Notes: a model not told the origin generated them from the sequence alone. DNA of 33,572 nt from Lachnospiraceae bacterium (GCA_024698715.1 JAILRA010000064.1:1-33572); one strand, 5' to 3'; positions 1 to 8,904 are shown, counted from the stretch's first letter. Program-made: numbers and translations.

Positions 1-33
1 TCAGAGTGAATGGGCTTGAAAAAGGAGAAAGAA

Positions 34-1185
34 ATGTTGGGAACGGAAAGAAAATATCGTAATATATTTAAAGAGATCGGAAAGACCGATGAAGAGATTC
101 AGAAAAGGATCTCGGAATCGTTTCATACCTTTTTCTATGATGAAAATGAGAGAATATATTACCCTGTGGGAGAAGATATGGGGTATTTGACCGACACGGG
201 CAATAATGATGCGAGAACCGAAGGCATGTCGTACGGAATGATGATGTGCGTCCAGATGGATATGAAAGAAGAGTTTGACCGCATCTGGAAATGGGCGAAA
301 ACATATATGTATAACACACATGGAAGATTCGAAGGGTATTTTTCATGGTCATGTAAACTTAACGGGTCAAAGAATGCGGAGGGACCCGCTCCCGACGGAG
401 AAGAATTCTTCGCCTTGGCACTTTTCTTTGCATCGCACAGATGGGGAGACGGTGAAGGAATATTCGAATACAGCAGAGAGGCAAAAGAGATACTGAGAGC
501 CTGTCTTCACAAAGGAGAGAAGGGAAGAAAAGGAGATCCGATGTGGAATCTTGAAAACGGACAGATTCTTTTTGTTCCGGGATCGAAATTTACGGATCCT
601 TCGTATCACCTTCCGCATTTTTACGATCTGTTCGCAAAATGGGCTTACGAGGAAGACAGGGAATTCTGGAAAAAGGCAGCAAAAGCCAGTCGAGAGTATC
701 TTGTAGCGGCATGCCACAAAGATACGGGACTGAGTGCGGAATATGCATTTTTTGACGGAAGACCGATGAATAAAAAATTACCGTGGGGGTATTTCGGGAA
801 TTTTTACAGCGACTCATACAGAACTGTTGCCAATATTGGACTTGATGCAGAATGGTCCGGGGAAGATTTCGGGCAGTATGAGGTTCCGATCAGGATGATG
901 AAATTCTTTAAGACCGATCTTGAAGCGGTAAGATGCGAATACAGGATTGACGGAACCCCGTCGGACAGGACGGTCTTACATCCGCTCGGACTGCTTTCGA
1001 CGATAGCTCAGGGTGCTCTTTGTGTTCCTTACAGCGAAGAAAAGGACAGTGATTTTGCGATAGCAAAGCAATGGATTGAGTGGTTTTGGAATCAGCCCAT
1101 GCGAAAAGGCGAAAGAAGATATTACGATAATTGCCTGTATCTTTTTGCACTGCTCGCACTTTCCGGAAATTACAGGATATGGTAA
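34..1185 (+). CDS. GH8 reducing-end xylose-releasing exo-oligoxylanase (Rex-like)
   Basis: This is a 383-residue glycoside hydrolase of family 8, most like the Rex enzymes that remove xylose from the reducing end of xylo-oligosaccharides. No signal peptide is visible, so it probably acts in the cytoplasm on imported oligomers. The family's catalytic residues appear in order: the acid Glu63 in RTEGMSYG, Asp121 in PAPDGEEF, and the likely base Asp in the FYSDSYR segment near residue 255. The length fits Rex (about 380-390). I chose the ATG at 34 because an AAAGGAG site (21-27) sits 6 bases upstream; the ATG at 10 lies before that site. The gene is complete here and followed by a terminator. Any upstream operon partners lie outside the window. 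Rex rather than endo-acting GH8 is inferred from motif resemblance and the lack of a secretion signal. Confidence 0.88.
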   Translation: MLGTERKYRNIFKEIGKTDEEIQKRISESFHTFFYDENERIYYPVGEDMGYLTDTGNNDARTEGMSYGMMMCVQMDMKEEFDRIWKWAKTYMYNTHGRFEGYFSWSCKLNGSKNAEGPAPDGEEFFALALFFASHRWGDGEGIFEYSREAKEILRACLHKGEKGRKGDPMWNLENGQILFVPGSKFTDPSYHLPHFYDLFAKWAYEEDREFWKKAAKASREYLVAACHKDTGLSAEYAFFDGRPMNKKLPWGYFGNFYSDSYRTVANIGLDAEWSGEDFGQYEVPIRMMKFFKTDLEAVRCEYRIDGTPSDRTVLHPLGLLSTIAQGALCVPYSEEKDSDFAIAKQWIEWFWNQPMRKGERRYYDNCLYLFALLALSGNYRIW

Positions 1186-1189
1186 AAGA

Positions 1190-1217
1190 AAACGACTCCT
1201 TTGAGGGAGTCGTTTTT
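1190..1217 (+). terminator. Rho-independent terminator after the GH8 gene
   Basis: A perfect 10-bp stem (1190-1199 with 1206-1215) with a short loop is followed by a short T run. It begins 4 bases after the GH8 stop codon. Confidence 0.85.
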
Positions 1218-1340
1218 CAAGGAGATTTTTGGCATAAACGAAGAGATTAGGGGCAGTTCTTTTCGCTTTCCGATAAAGATACGAAAATACAAATACAAAT
1301 TTATGGAAAATATTTTTGTACAAAAAAATATGTAATCATA

Positions 1341-1370
1341 TTGAAAAACTATATACATATTGTATATAAT
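1341..1370 (+). promoter_or_regulatory. Sigma-A-type promoter for the XRE regulator pair
   Basis: TTGAAA at 1341-1346 and TATAAT at 1365-1370 are separated by 18 bases and lie just upstream of the XRE gene at 1393. The predicted transcription start falls only a few bases before the ribosome site GGAGAGG (1377-1383), giving a very short leader. Confidence 0.65.
1351..1367. promoter_or_regulatory. Inverted repeat inside the promoter spacer, candidate operator
   Basis: ATATAC (1351-1356) and GTATAT (1362-1367) form a perfect 6-bp inverted repeat with a 5-base centre. It covers the space between -35 and -10 and overlaps the -10. This is the usual position for a site bound by an autoregulating XRE repressor, which the downstream gene encodes. 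The AT-rich context makes chance palindromes more likely. Confidence 0.4.
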
Positions 1371-1392
1371 ATTTGTGGAGAGGATGGCGATT

Positions 1393-1800
1393 ATGATAAT
1401 TAAACAATTAAGAACTTATACAGGATTAAGTCAAAGTAATTTTGCCCGGTATTTGGGAATTCCTGTTGCCAATATTCAAAGATGGGAGCAGGGAACCGTT
1501 AATCCGCCGGAGTATGTCTTGGGGTTGATCAAAAAAGTAATGAAAAACGACGGTTATCCTGTTAATGACGAGGAAATGAATGAATTTAATATTGCATGCT
1601 GCGAAACCTGCGGTTTGATAATCAGTGATAATATAAGGGGCGGGAAAAACATGAATATGATTCTTCAGGATTTTAAGGAAAAATATAAATTAAAAAATTC
1701 TACTGAGGAGATTTTCAGAATAATTAAAAGTGTATTTCACGAAAAACTGTCAAATGATAAATATGGTATTAATAATCTTAAACAGGTAAAATATGAATAG
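1393..1800 (+). CDS. XRE-type helix-turn-helix regulator
   Basis: A 135-residue protein with an N-terminal HTH of the XRE/Cro type at about residues 5-55. The turn region reads LSQSNFARYLG and the recognition-helix region reads IPVANIQRWEQG. The remaining 80 residues contain CCETC near residue 70 and a lysine-rich tail, with no domain I recognise. Upstream in-frame ATGs exist at 1360 and 1384. The start at 1393 has the best spacing to the GGAGAGG site, and 1360 lies inside the promoter. The gene overlaps the next one by 8 bases, so the pair is translationally coupled. The small size, AT-rich composition and operator-like palindrome suggest an autoregulated pair, possibly antitoxin-like, but toxin function in the partner is not shown. 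Confidence 0.78.
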   Translation: MIIKQLRTYTGLSQSNFARYLGIPVANIQRWEQGTVNPPEYVLGLIKKVMKNDGYPVNDEEMNEFNIACCETCGLIISDNIRGGKNMNMILQDFKEKYKLKNSTEEIFRIIKSVFHEKLSNDKYGINNLKQVKYE

Positions 1801-2152
1801 AATTAATACAGAACTGCTTCTGAAAATTTTAGACAAAGAAAATGTTCTTCTCCATATAGATACTTTAAAAGACTATGCTGTTTTTATTTCAACACTTGAA
1901 GATAAATATAAACAGTTAGATTTTAATACAAAATATGGTATTTATATGGGAGGAACATTGGATTCGCAAAGAAGAGAAAAACATGATGCTGCTATATATG
2001 CTTTGAATGAGTTAAATACAATTTCTGAAGCTGTATATGGCGAAAAGGTTTATTACGGTTCGTTTGATGATAAATACCGAAACGAAATAGCTCAGGCTAT
2101 TATGATATTAAGTGAGAATCTGTTAGATATTTCTATGGAAAAACGGCTGTAA
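1793..2152 (+). CDS. Unknown 119-residue protein, partner of the XRE regulator
   Basis: I do not recognise this family. The protein is 119 residues, soluble, rich in Lys, Glu and Tyr, and predicted mostly helical, with no cysteine and no signal or membrane segment. A Tyr/Gly-rich middle (residues 45-55, KYGIYMGG) is followed by a helix with RREKHDAAIYALNEL. Its start codon lies inside the end of the XRE gene (8-base overlap), so it is almost certainly co-transcribed and coupled. It is a real gene by coding continuity and position. It could be the toxin or effector half of a two-gene module, or simply a conserved hypothetical. Confidence 0.68.
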   Translation: MNRINTELLLKILDKENVLLHIDTLKDYAVFISTLEDKYKQLDFNTKYGIYMGGTLDSQRREKHDAAIYALNELNTISEAVYGEKVYYGSFDDKYRNEIAQAIMILSENLLDISMEKRL

Positions 2153-2164
2153 AAATGGTATAAT
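2136..2164 (+). promoter_or_regulatory. Extended -10 promoter for the zinc-ribbon gene
   Basis: TGGTATAAT at 2156-2164 is an extended -10 element. A weak -35 (TGGAAA, 2136-2141) lies 17 bases upstream. It sits just after the preceding stop and points to the gene at 2286. Confidence 0.5.
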
Positions 2165-2215
2165 TATATCGTATTTTGAAGCAATCCGTTATCAGATGAA
2201 CCATCAGGTTGAAAG

Positions 2216-2302
2216 ATGAAAAAGAAAAGGTTTACGATCAACGGATTTGACAAAGATAAGATATGGGATTTACTTGGAGGAAATTATGAGAATTTGTCCT
2301 AA
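2216..2302 (+). CDS. Possible 28-residue leader peptide ORF
   Basis: A short ATG-started frame encodes a basic N-terminus (MKKKRF) and ends at 2302, overlapping the start of the zinc-ribbon gene at 2286 in another frame. An AGG-containing stretch lies upstream, but the ribosome site is weak. It could be a coupling leader peptide. It may also be chance, since nothing but position supports it. Confidence 0.2.
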   Translation: MKKKRFTINGFDKDKIWDLLGGNYENLS

Positions 2303-2672
2303 TTGTAATTATATGGAATTATCCGATGACGATGAGTTTTGCCCCAAATGTCATCATAAAATAGTAATACACAGATGTAAGGATTGCGGTATAGAACTTC
2401 TGGGTACGGACATTAAGAGATGCCCCGAATGCAAGAAACTGCATCATGAAAAAATGAAAAAAATACTTATAGCGAGCGGAGTTGTTCTGTTTGTTGCCGC
2501 AGGCGGTTACACACTTCTTCCGATCGATGTTATCCCCGATGTTGTTCCCGTAGCGGGATTCATTGATGATGTTGTGTTTGCGGTAACCGGTTCTTCTCTC
2601 GGAATCGCAGCCATCATCGGAGGAATCGCAAACGGAATCAATGCGAGAAAGATTGACGAAGGCGAAAAATAA
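2286..2672 (+). CDS. Zinc-ribbon protein with DUF1232 (YkvA-like) membrane segment
   Basis: This 128-residue protein has two small zinc-binding motifs, CPNC/CPKC at about residues 4-25 and CKDC/CPEC at about 34-52. A hydrophobic segment follows, and then the DUF1232 signature containing PIDVIPDVVPVAGFIDD, then a second hydrophobic stretch. I chose the ATG at 2286 because GGAGG (2276-2280) sits 5 bases upstream; the frame's earlier start has no such site and would add residues before the first zinc knuckle. Zinc-ribbon plus DUF1232 proteins are common in Firmicutes, and their function is unknown. It is probably inner-membrane anchored with the zinc domain in the cytoplasm. The next gene begins after a hairpin-containing gap. 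Confidence 0.75.
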   Translation: MRICPNCNYMELSDDDEFCPKCHHKIVIHRCKDCGIELLGTDIKRCPECKKLHHEKMKKILIASGVVLFVAAGGYTLLPIDVIPDVVPVAGFIDDVVFAVTGSSLGIAAIIGGIANGINARKIDEGEK

Positions 2673-2698
2673 TTTTCCGTTCGGAATAATAATACATT

Positions 2699-2730
2699 AA
2701 GGAGCGGTCCGTTTTATGGGACAGCTCCTT
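2699..2730 (+). promoter_or_regulatory. Hairpin between DUF1232 gene and giant surface protein: terminator or leader structure
   Basis: AAGGAGC (2699-2705) pairs with GCTCCTT (2724-2730), and an inner TCC/GGA helix extends it around a T-rich loop. Only three T follow, which is weak for an intrinsic terminator. It lies 25 bases before the start at 2755. A small ACCT/AGGT helix (2736-2739 with 2745-2748) just downstream could mask the GAGG ribosome site (2744-2747). It may therefore be an attenuator or a translational leader. Confidence 0.45.
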
Positions 2731-2754
2731 TAACCACCTATATGAGGTATGTTT

Positions 2755-5700
2755 ATGGGCAGATCATTAAAGACAAATATCAGATTGAGATTAAGAAAAT
2801 CATTGGCATTGCTGATGAGTTTTCTTGTTTTTATGGGGACAGTAAATATCCCGACAAGAGTGATCGCCGCCGAAGGAGGAAACGATTCTTCGGCTGTTAA
2901 TGCTTCGAGTCTGAATGTGGATGATTTCTTCCTGCAGGGAGAATCTATATATATTGATGATGATGTTTATTCTGCGATTGTCATTCAGTATGATGCTCCG
3001 TCTTCGGTTGTATTTATGGATGATTATATCAGACCGAGAAATGGTTTTGATGACAGTATTCAGGATGTTACGGATATCTATGATAGAACTTATTATAAAA
3101 ATGCAACATTTGATTTTCCCGAACGAACAGAGATTGTCGATACAAACGGAAATCCTTTTCCCGATGAATCGAGTATATATATACTTACCAATATCGAAGA
3201 AACTACTGCGGAAATTGAAGATAATGATGTCCCGATTAAAAAGTATCATTTTAATCAGTATTACGGCATTAAGATTAAGGTTTTTGATAAGGACCAAAGT
3301 ACATTGCTTGATACACTGGAAGCTCATTTTAAGTTTAACGGTTCTGAGTTGAATGAAAGAGAGTCAGTTCCTGCTGAGCTGAATGCTGTTGAGGCGGATT
3401 CGATCAGGGGTGATAATATCGGGTGGAGTACCAATCCCGGTTTTATGGGATATGCGTTTGAGGAGGATTCAGATACACCCACGCCTTTCGCATATGTTTT
3501 CCCTGAAGATGAGGTAGCCGTAATAGATGCATATGATTTCATTAATTCAGCCGATGCAAACGGAAATGTAAGTGTATACCCGATATTTGAATACCTTGAA
3601 CCAAAAACTGCAGGAGATGATTTTTATGTAACAATGCAGAGTTATTATGAGGATGCTGAAGAAGCGGATATACCTGAACCTCAGGTTGTCGGCTATTCAG
3701 GTTATGATAAAGACAATCCGGAATCTTATCGTGATGCTGAATTTATTTATTACAAAGCTGACAACAATTATGCCATCATCGACGATCCCGAGAACGAAGG
3801 CGTTGAAGAAGCACCTGCAGAAACAGGCTATTATGCTGTCAAAGCAATTGTGGAGGGAACTCCGGCAGTAATCGAGGAAGACAGACTGATTTCTTTGGGA
3901 TACAGTGAAGAAACGGCAATTGGCGGATTTAAAGTTAAGGGTAAACAGGACAGTATAGTATTTAATCCCGATGAAAAAACCGCCTATGTCGGTGTGTTCG
4001 GCAAGACTTTGCTTATTCAGGATCTGGTTACGGGTGTAAAGGACGATGCAGATGTTCATTTTAAGCTTACCGGAAGCAATTTCAGAGGTTACGGAGAGGA
4101 CAGGCATTATATTGGCGGAGCAGATAATGGATGCAAAGTTCAGATAATTGTTTATGCTACGGATTTATATGACAGATATGAAAGTGAGCCGATCCCATTT
4201 CCAATCGTATTTCTTCCTTTCCCGGAGGAAGAAGTGACTTTAAGCTCTGAAAAACTTGATGTTAAAGTAGGTGATTATGACACTTACAAAGGACCGCTTA
4301 CAATTACACCTCCCGAAGGATATCTTATTTCTGACGATTATTCTTATGAACCGGATATTACTTTTAAAGAAGATTTAACGGTTGACAACACGAACGGTTC
4401 AAGCGTGTATGTATTCCTGCAGAGAAAAACTGACGGGGCTGTAACTGAAAGAACCAATTTATTCGGGGACAATGTTTGGATTGACTCCGATGCTCCGAAA
4501 GTATATGTGACTGATTTTGAGAATTCTTTTGAAATAGATGGTGAAAAAACCAAATTTGAATTATCCGAAGAGTCGAAAAATGAAATAGAAGGGCAAACGG
4601 TAGAATTTGATATTGTGGATGCTTATTCGATATTTGTAGATGATGACAACGATGATAATGTAATTGTAACCTATTATCCGTCATTGAAGTCCGTTACCGT
4701 TAACGGAGAAGAAGTTGCGTTTGATGAGGAACATACTAACGAAAAAGCACATGTTACGCTTATCAATGAAGGACCTGTTACTAAGGACTTTACTGTTGTT
4801 GCAACGGATGTTGTCGGTAATGTTTCCGAGTGGACGATATCATTGACCCAGGCTGTGGAAGAAACACCCGATCCTGCATTTACTATATCTGGTACGGAAG
4901 GGGAAAGAGGATTCTATACGAGTGAAGTTGAACTCATTGCACCCGAGGGATATAAGATTTCCGACGATCTGGAAGGCGAATATTCGGATGCAATAGTTTA
5001 CGATGAAGAATTGGAACAGATATGGCTTTATAATACCGAGACCAAAAGATTTACGGATGCAATTGAAGTTGAACCGATCCTTATCGATATGGATGAACCC
5101 GAATTCTCGGAGATGGGCTTAGATGATGAAGGAACCGAAATAGAGATCATTGAAGAGGGAAGTTATAAGGTTAAGACTCTTACATTAGAAGTATACGATG
5201 ATAATCTTTATTCGGTTACCGTAAACGAAGAAGAAGTGGAAATCGAAGAAGAAGGTAAGGCTTCGATAGTGCTTAAAGCGGGAAAAACGGAAAAGGATTA
5301 TTCAATTGTTGCAGAGGATGAAGCAGGAAATATTTCTGAATTGAATGTTACGCTTGAGGTTTACGGCGAAGCGTCTGCAGTAGTTAATCCCGTCGAAAAA
5401 CTTGTTTATAACGGAACTTCTCAGGAACTGGTTTCTGTTGAAGATGTAATTAACGGAACAGTTGTCTTTTCTTCTTCCAAAGACGGAGATTATTCGGAAA
5501 CAATTCCTGCAGGAAAAAATGCCGGAGATTATACTGTTTGGTACAGAGTCATAGGTGATGAATATTACAGTGATATCGACCACGAATCAATTGCAGTATC
5601 GATTTATCCTCAGCCTGTCGGACTCAGGTGGAGTGATACCGAGTTTAAATATGACGGTGAAGAACACTGCCCGAGTGCGGAAGCAACACGACTGGTGAAC

Positions 5701-8700
5701 GGAGACGAATGCGATGTGATTGTTGAGGGTGCGGCAAAAGAAGTCGGAAAGCATATTGCCACTGCAACATCGTTGTCGAATCCGAATTATTGTCTGCCTG
5801 CAAATATAGCTGATGTTGTCGGAGATTCAAGTAATGCATTATCTGATCTTAACCGAGATTTGCTCTCGGATAAAAAAGGGTCAGAGAATTCTTCGGCTTT
5901 ATCTGCCGTAGTGGCTGATGATACGGAGGAAACAAGCATAGAATTTGTTATTACAGGAGTTGCTTCCTGTGAAGTTAAAGCCATTGATGGACTCATATAT
6001 AACGGTGAAGATCAAAACCTTATTGAGGCATTGGAAAACGAGTCAGGGAAGGTGGTATTTTCCGCATCCGAAAACGGTGAATTTTCAGAAACGATTCCCA
6101 CGGGCAAAGCTGCCGGTTCATATGAGATCTGGTATAAGGTTTTGGGAAATGAATATTATGAAGACAGTGAGCCACAGAAACTCAGTGCAAGCATAGCACC
6201 CAAGACAGCAGGTCTTAACTGGAGTGAAACCAAATTCAAATATGACGGTAACGAGCATTGTCCGAAGGCAGAAGTGACCAATCTTGAATCGGGTGATTCA
6301 TGTGCTGTTACAGTTGAAGGGGTGGCTTCCGAAGTCGGAAAACATACAGCGAAAGCGACAGCTTTATCGAACCCGAATTATTCATTACCTACCGATGCAG
6401 AAGGCGAAAACGATTCCGATGCAAGTGTGGAATTTGTTATTACAGGAGTTGCTTCCTGCGAGGTAAAGGCCATAGAAGGACTTACATATAACGGATCGGA
6501 ACAGGCACTGGTTGAGATTGTAAGTTCAGAAAACGGTAAAGTTGTATTTGCTCTGTCAGAAGACGGAGAATACACCGATTCGATCCCTACAGGTAAAAAT
6601 GCCGGTAAGTATGAAGTATGGTATAAGGCGGTCGGAGATGAATACTGTGAAGACAGTGCCCCTGAATCTGTCGAGACCGAAATCAGTAAGCAGACTTTGA
6701 ATGTTTCCTGGAGCAGCGAAACAACATTTACATATGACGGAGTAGCACATAAACCGGAAGTGAGTGTTACGGATGCCGACGGTTCAGCGTTTGACGTGAT
6801 CTATTCGATCATGGGAGATGAAAAGGAAGTTGAAAATGCGGTTTCCGCCGGAAAATATGTTGCGGTTATTAATCTCACGGAAGAAGATTATGCAAACCAC
6901 GAGATCTCCGATTCCGATAAATCAAAAGTATTTGTGATTGAAAAAGCAAATCCGATTGTGATCGGACCGGATGATGTCGAGCCGGTTTATAACGGAGAAG
7001 AACAGAAGTTGGTCAGCGGACTCTCTGCAACAAACGGTAAAATTCTTTACAGACTGATCGATGAAACAGCCGTTAATGCAATAAACGAAAAGAATTCATC
7101 GAATTCAACAGATGCTTTGGGCGAAGATTCGACCGAAGACGAAGAATCAGAATTTACGGAAGAGATACCGACAGGAAAAGACGCAAAGACATATACGATC
7201 ATCTATAAGGTTATCGGAGATGAGAATTATAACGATCTTGAACCTAAAGAACTAATTGTAAAGATAGCTCCCAAGACAGTAAGTCTTAAGTGGAGTGAAA
7301 CCGAATTCAAATATGACGGTAATGAGCATTGTCCGAATGCGGAAGCAACCAATCTTGTATCGGGCGATTCATGTACTGTAACAGTTGAAGGTTCGGCTTC
7401 TGAAGTCGGAAAACATACAGCTACTGCGGTTGAGTTGTCTAATTCGAATTATGCATTGCCTTCAAGCGGCATAAGTACGGAGTTTGTTATTACGGGTGAG
7501 GCATCATGTGTAGTGAAGCCTTATGAAGGTATTATCTATAACGGTAACGATCAGGAACTTGTACAGATAGTCAGTGTTGTAAACGGAACGGTTGTATTTG
7601 CTACATCCGAAAACGGTGAATTTACGTCTTCGTTACCTAAAGGATCAAATGTAGGAACATATCAGATCTGGTATAAGGCTTTGGGTAATGAATACTGTAC
7701 TGATAGCAGTGTCGGAAAATTAAGCGTTTCGATATCACCCAAGACCATCGGATTAAAATGGAGTAACACTGAATTTGAGTATGACGGAAAAGAGCATTGT
7801 CCGATAGCCGAAGCAACAGGACTGGCAGCTAACGATACATGTGAAGTTAAAGTTACCGGTGCGGCTTCACAACCAGGCAATCATACCGCAACGGCAGTAA
7901 GTGTATCAAACAGTAATTACAAACTGCCGGAGAATCCTCAGACAGGATTTGTGATCAAGAAAAAAGAAGATGTTCCTCCCGTGCCTAAAAACGAAGGCAG
8001 GGTATCGGTATCAATAAGCGGATTCTATTACGGAGGAACACCCGGTGTTGTCAGCATCAGTTCTCAGACAAACGATGTTTCCAAGGCTGTAGTCAGATTT
8101 AAAAAATCCGGCAGCTCCGACGGAACTTATTCTGCAACTATGCCTACCGAAGTAGGAGATTATACCGTAAAAGTCAGTCTGCCTGAAACAGGAAACTATA
8201 AGGCTTGTTCAGCTACAGCTTCATTTACGATAGCATATCTGCCAGTTCCGGCAGGATCGTACAAAATAAGCGGTACGAACGGCGAAGGAGACTGGTTTGT
8301 TTCGGATGTATTCATTGTTCCCGGTGAAGGATTTGAAATTTCATTGAATGACCGTAACTCATTTTCTTCAGATTCTATCAAGATTGAAGAAGGTTTCAGA
8401 GGAGGAAAATTATACATCAGGAAAAAATCCACAGGTGAAATGACTGACGGAATAACAATCGGAAACATGCTGATAGACAAGGATGCACCCAGCATAAAGG
8501 ATATGGAAAAGGGCGGAATATATTTCGCAGATGAAACAGGAATCCTTAAAGGAATAGCATCCGATAAGAATATCTACAAGATTTTTGTTGACGATAATGA
8601 AGTTGATTTCAGTATAGAAAACGGAAATTATGTTTTTGATCTTCCTATCGGAAAGAAAAAACAGAGAGTCACCGTAAAAGTGGTGGATGTTGCCGGAAAC

Positions 8701-8904
8701 GAAACCATGATTGAGATAATCACTGCACCGAAGTGGCTTAAAGAAGGTATTATTTCCGAAGGCGAATTTTATCTTGAATTAGGTGAAGAATATAAGACTC
8801 CCGAAGGCAGTTCATGGAGCGTCGACGATGAAAAGACCGAATATAAAGGCGGAATCGTTTTCTACACCAGAGTTGAAGGCGATAAATATTTCCACAAGAG
8901 ATGA
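2755..8904 (+). CDS. Giant secreted repeat protein with MBG/YDG-type and Ig-like domains
   Basis: A 2049-residue acidic extracellular protein. The N-terminus is a long signal peptide with a basic region (residues 1-15), a hydrophobic core (17-30) and a likely cut after VIAA at about 39. Residues 40-600 show no family I can name. Beta-rich Ig-like segments ending in DEAGNIS- or DVVGNVS-type motifs occur at about 490-870. Five MBG-type bipartite repeats with YNG and KYDG motifs span about 875-1732, followed by one degenerate unit and a final Ig-like region. The C-terminus has no LPXTG, membrane helix or SLH domain, so how it is held at the surface is unclear. I chose the start at 2755 because GAGG ends 7 bases before it; the ATG at 2749 is too close. 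It heads an operon with FecR, CHASE2-cyclase and HD-GYP genes, so it may be a surface ligand or adhesin tied to that signalling. Confidence 0.82.
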   Translation: MGRSLKTNIRLRLRKSLALLMSFLVFMGTVNIPTRVIAAEGGNDSSAVNASSLNVDDFFLQGESIYIDDDVYSAIVIQYDAPSSVVFMDDYIRPRNGFDDSIQDVTDIYDRTYYKNATFDFPERTEIVDTNGNPFPDESSIYILTNIEETTAEIEDNDVPIKKYHFNQYYGIKIKVFDKDQSTLLDTLEAHFKFNGSELNERESVPAELNAVEADSIRGDNIGWSTNPGFMGYAFEEDSDTPTPFAYVFPEDEVAVIDAYDFINSADANGNVSVYPIFEYLEPKTAGDDFYVTMQSYYEDAEEADIPEPQVVGYSGYDKDNPESYRDAEFIYYKADNNYAIIDDPENEGVEEAPAETGYYAVKAIVEGTPAVIEEDRLISLGYSEETAIGGFKVKGKQDSIVFNPDEKTAYVGVFGKTLLIQDLVTGVKDDADVHFKLTGSNFRGYGEDRHYIGGADNGCKVQIIVYATDLYDRYESEPIPFPIVFLPFPEEEVTLSSEKLDVKVGDYDTYKGPLTITPPEGYLISDDYSYEPDITFKEDLTVDNTNGSSVYVFLQRKTDGAVTERTNLFGDNVWIDSDAPKVYVTDFENSFEIDGEKTKFELSEESKNEIEGQTVEFDIVDAYSIFVDDDNDDNVIVTYYPSLKSVTVNGEEVAFDEEHTNEKAHVTLINEGPVTKDFTVVATDVVGNVSEWTISLTQAVEETPDPAFTISGTEGERGFYTSEVELIAPEGYKISDDLEGEYSDAIVYDEELEQIWLYNTETKRFTDAIEVEPILIDMDEPEFSEMGLDDEGTEIEIIEEGSYKVKTLTLEVYDDNLYSVTVNEEEVEIEEEGKASIVLKAGKTEKDYSIVAEDEAGNISELNVTLEVYGEASAVVNPVEKLVYNGTSQELVSVEDVINGTVVFSSSKDGDYSETIPAGKNAGDYTVWYRVIGDEYYSDIDHESIAVSIYPQPVGLRWSDTEFKYDGEEHCPSAEATRLVNGDECDVIVEGAAKEVGKHIATATSLSNPNYCLPANIADVVGDSSNALSDLNRDLLSDKKGSENSSALSAVVADDTEETSIEFVITGVASCEVKAIDGLIYNGEDQNLIEALENESGKVVFSASENGEFSETIPTGKAAGSYEIWYKVLGNEYYEDSEPQKLSASIAPKTAGLNWSETKFKYDGNEHCPKAEVTNLESGDSCAVTVEGVASEVGKHTAKATALSNPNYSLPTDAEGENDSDASVEFVITGVASCEVKAIEGLTYNGSEQALVEIVSSENGKVVFALSEDGEYTDSIPTGKNAGKYEVWYKAVGDEYCEDSAPESVETEISKQTLNVSWSSETTFTYDGVAHKPEVSVTDADGSAFDVIYSIMGDEKEVENAVSAGKYVAVINLTEEDYANHEISDSDKSKVFVIEKANPIVIGPDDVEPVYNGEEQKLVSGLSATNGKILYRLIDETAVNAINEKNSSNSTDALGEDSTEDEESEFTEEIPTGKDAKTYTIIYKVIGDENYNDLEPKELIVKIAPKTVSLKWSETEFKYDGNEHCPNAEATNLVSGDSCTVTVEGSASEVGKHTATAVELSNSNYALPSSGISTEFVITGEASCVVKPYEGIIYNGNDQELVQIVSVVNGTVVFATSENGEFTSSLPKGSNVGTYQIWYKALGNEYCTDSSVGKLSVSISPKTIGLKWSNTEFEYDGKEHCPIAEATGLAANDTCEVKVTGAASQPGNHTATAVSVSNSNYKLPENPQTGFVIKKKEDVPPVPKNEGRVSVSISGFYYGGTPGVVSISSQTNDVSKAVVRFKKSGSSDGTYSATMPTEVGDYTVKVSLPETGNYKACSATASFTIAYLPVPAGSYKISGTNGEGDWFVSDVFIVPGEGFEISLNDRNSFSSDSIKIEEGFRGGKLYIRKKSTGEMTDGITIGNMLIDKDAPSIKDMEKGGIYFADETGILKGIASDKNIYKIFVDDNEVDFSIENGNYVFDLPIGKKKQRVTVKVVDVAGNETMIEIITAPKWLKEGIISEGEFYLELGEEYKTPEGSSWSVDDEKTEYKGGIVFYTRVEGDKYFHKR
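5377..7950 (+). repeat. Five in-frame MBG-type coding repeats
   Basis: Units begin near 5377, 5956, 6445, 6949 and 7495 and vary from about 455 to 580 bases. Each has a first half with YNG...GKVVF...IPTGK...YEVWYK and a second half with WS.T.F.YDG.EHCP. DNA identity is locally high: the 29 bases at 5941-5969 recur exactly at 6430-6458. Units 1 and 4 carry Ser/Asn/Asp-rich insertions. Unit 3 has a diverged second half. The array looks built by duplication and open to unit gain or loss. Confidence 0.85.

Noticed and set aside
2800..3327. 175-residue open frame on the minus strand inside the giant gene
   Set aside because: It lies fully within a well-supported coding region, has no ribosome site and its translation is low-complexity Ile/Arg-rich shadow sequence.
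2755..8904. Sortase-anchored wall protein
   Set aside because: The C-terminus has no LPXTG-type motif, hydrophobic helix or positive tail. SLH repeats were not seen either.
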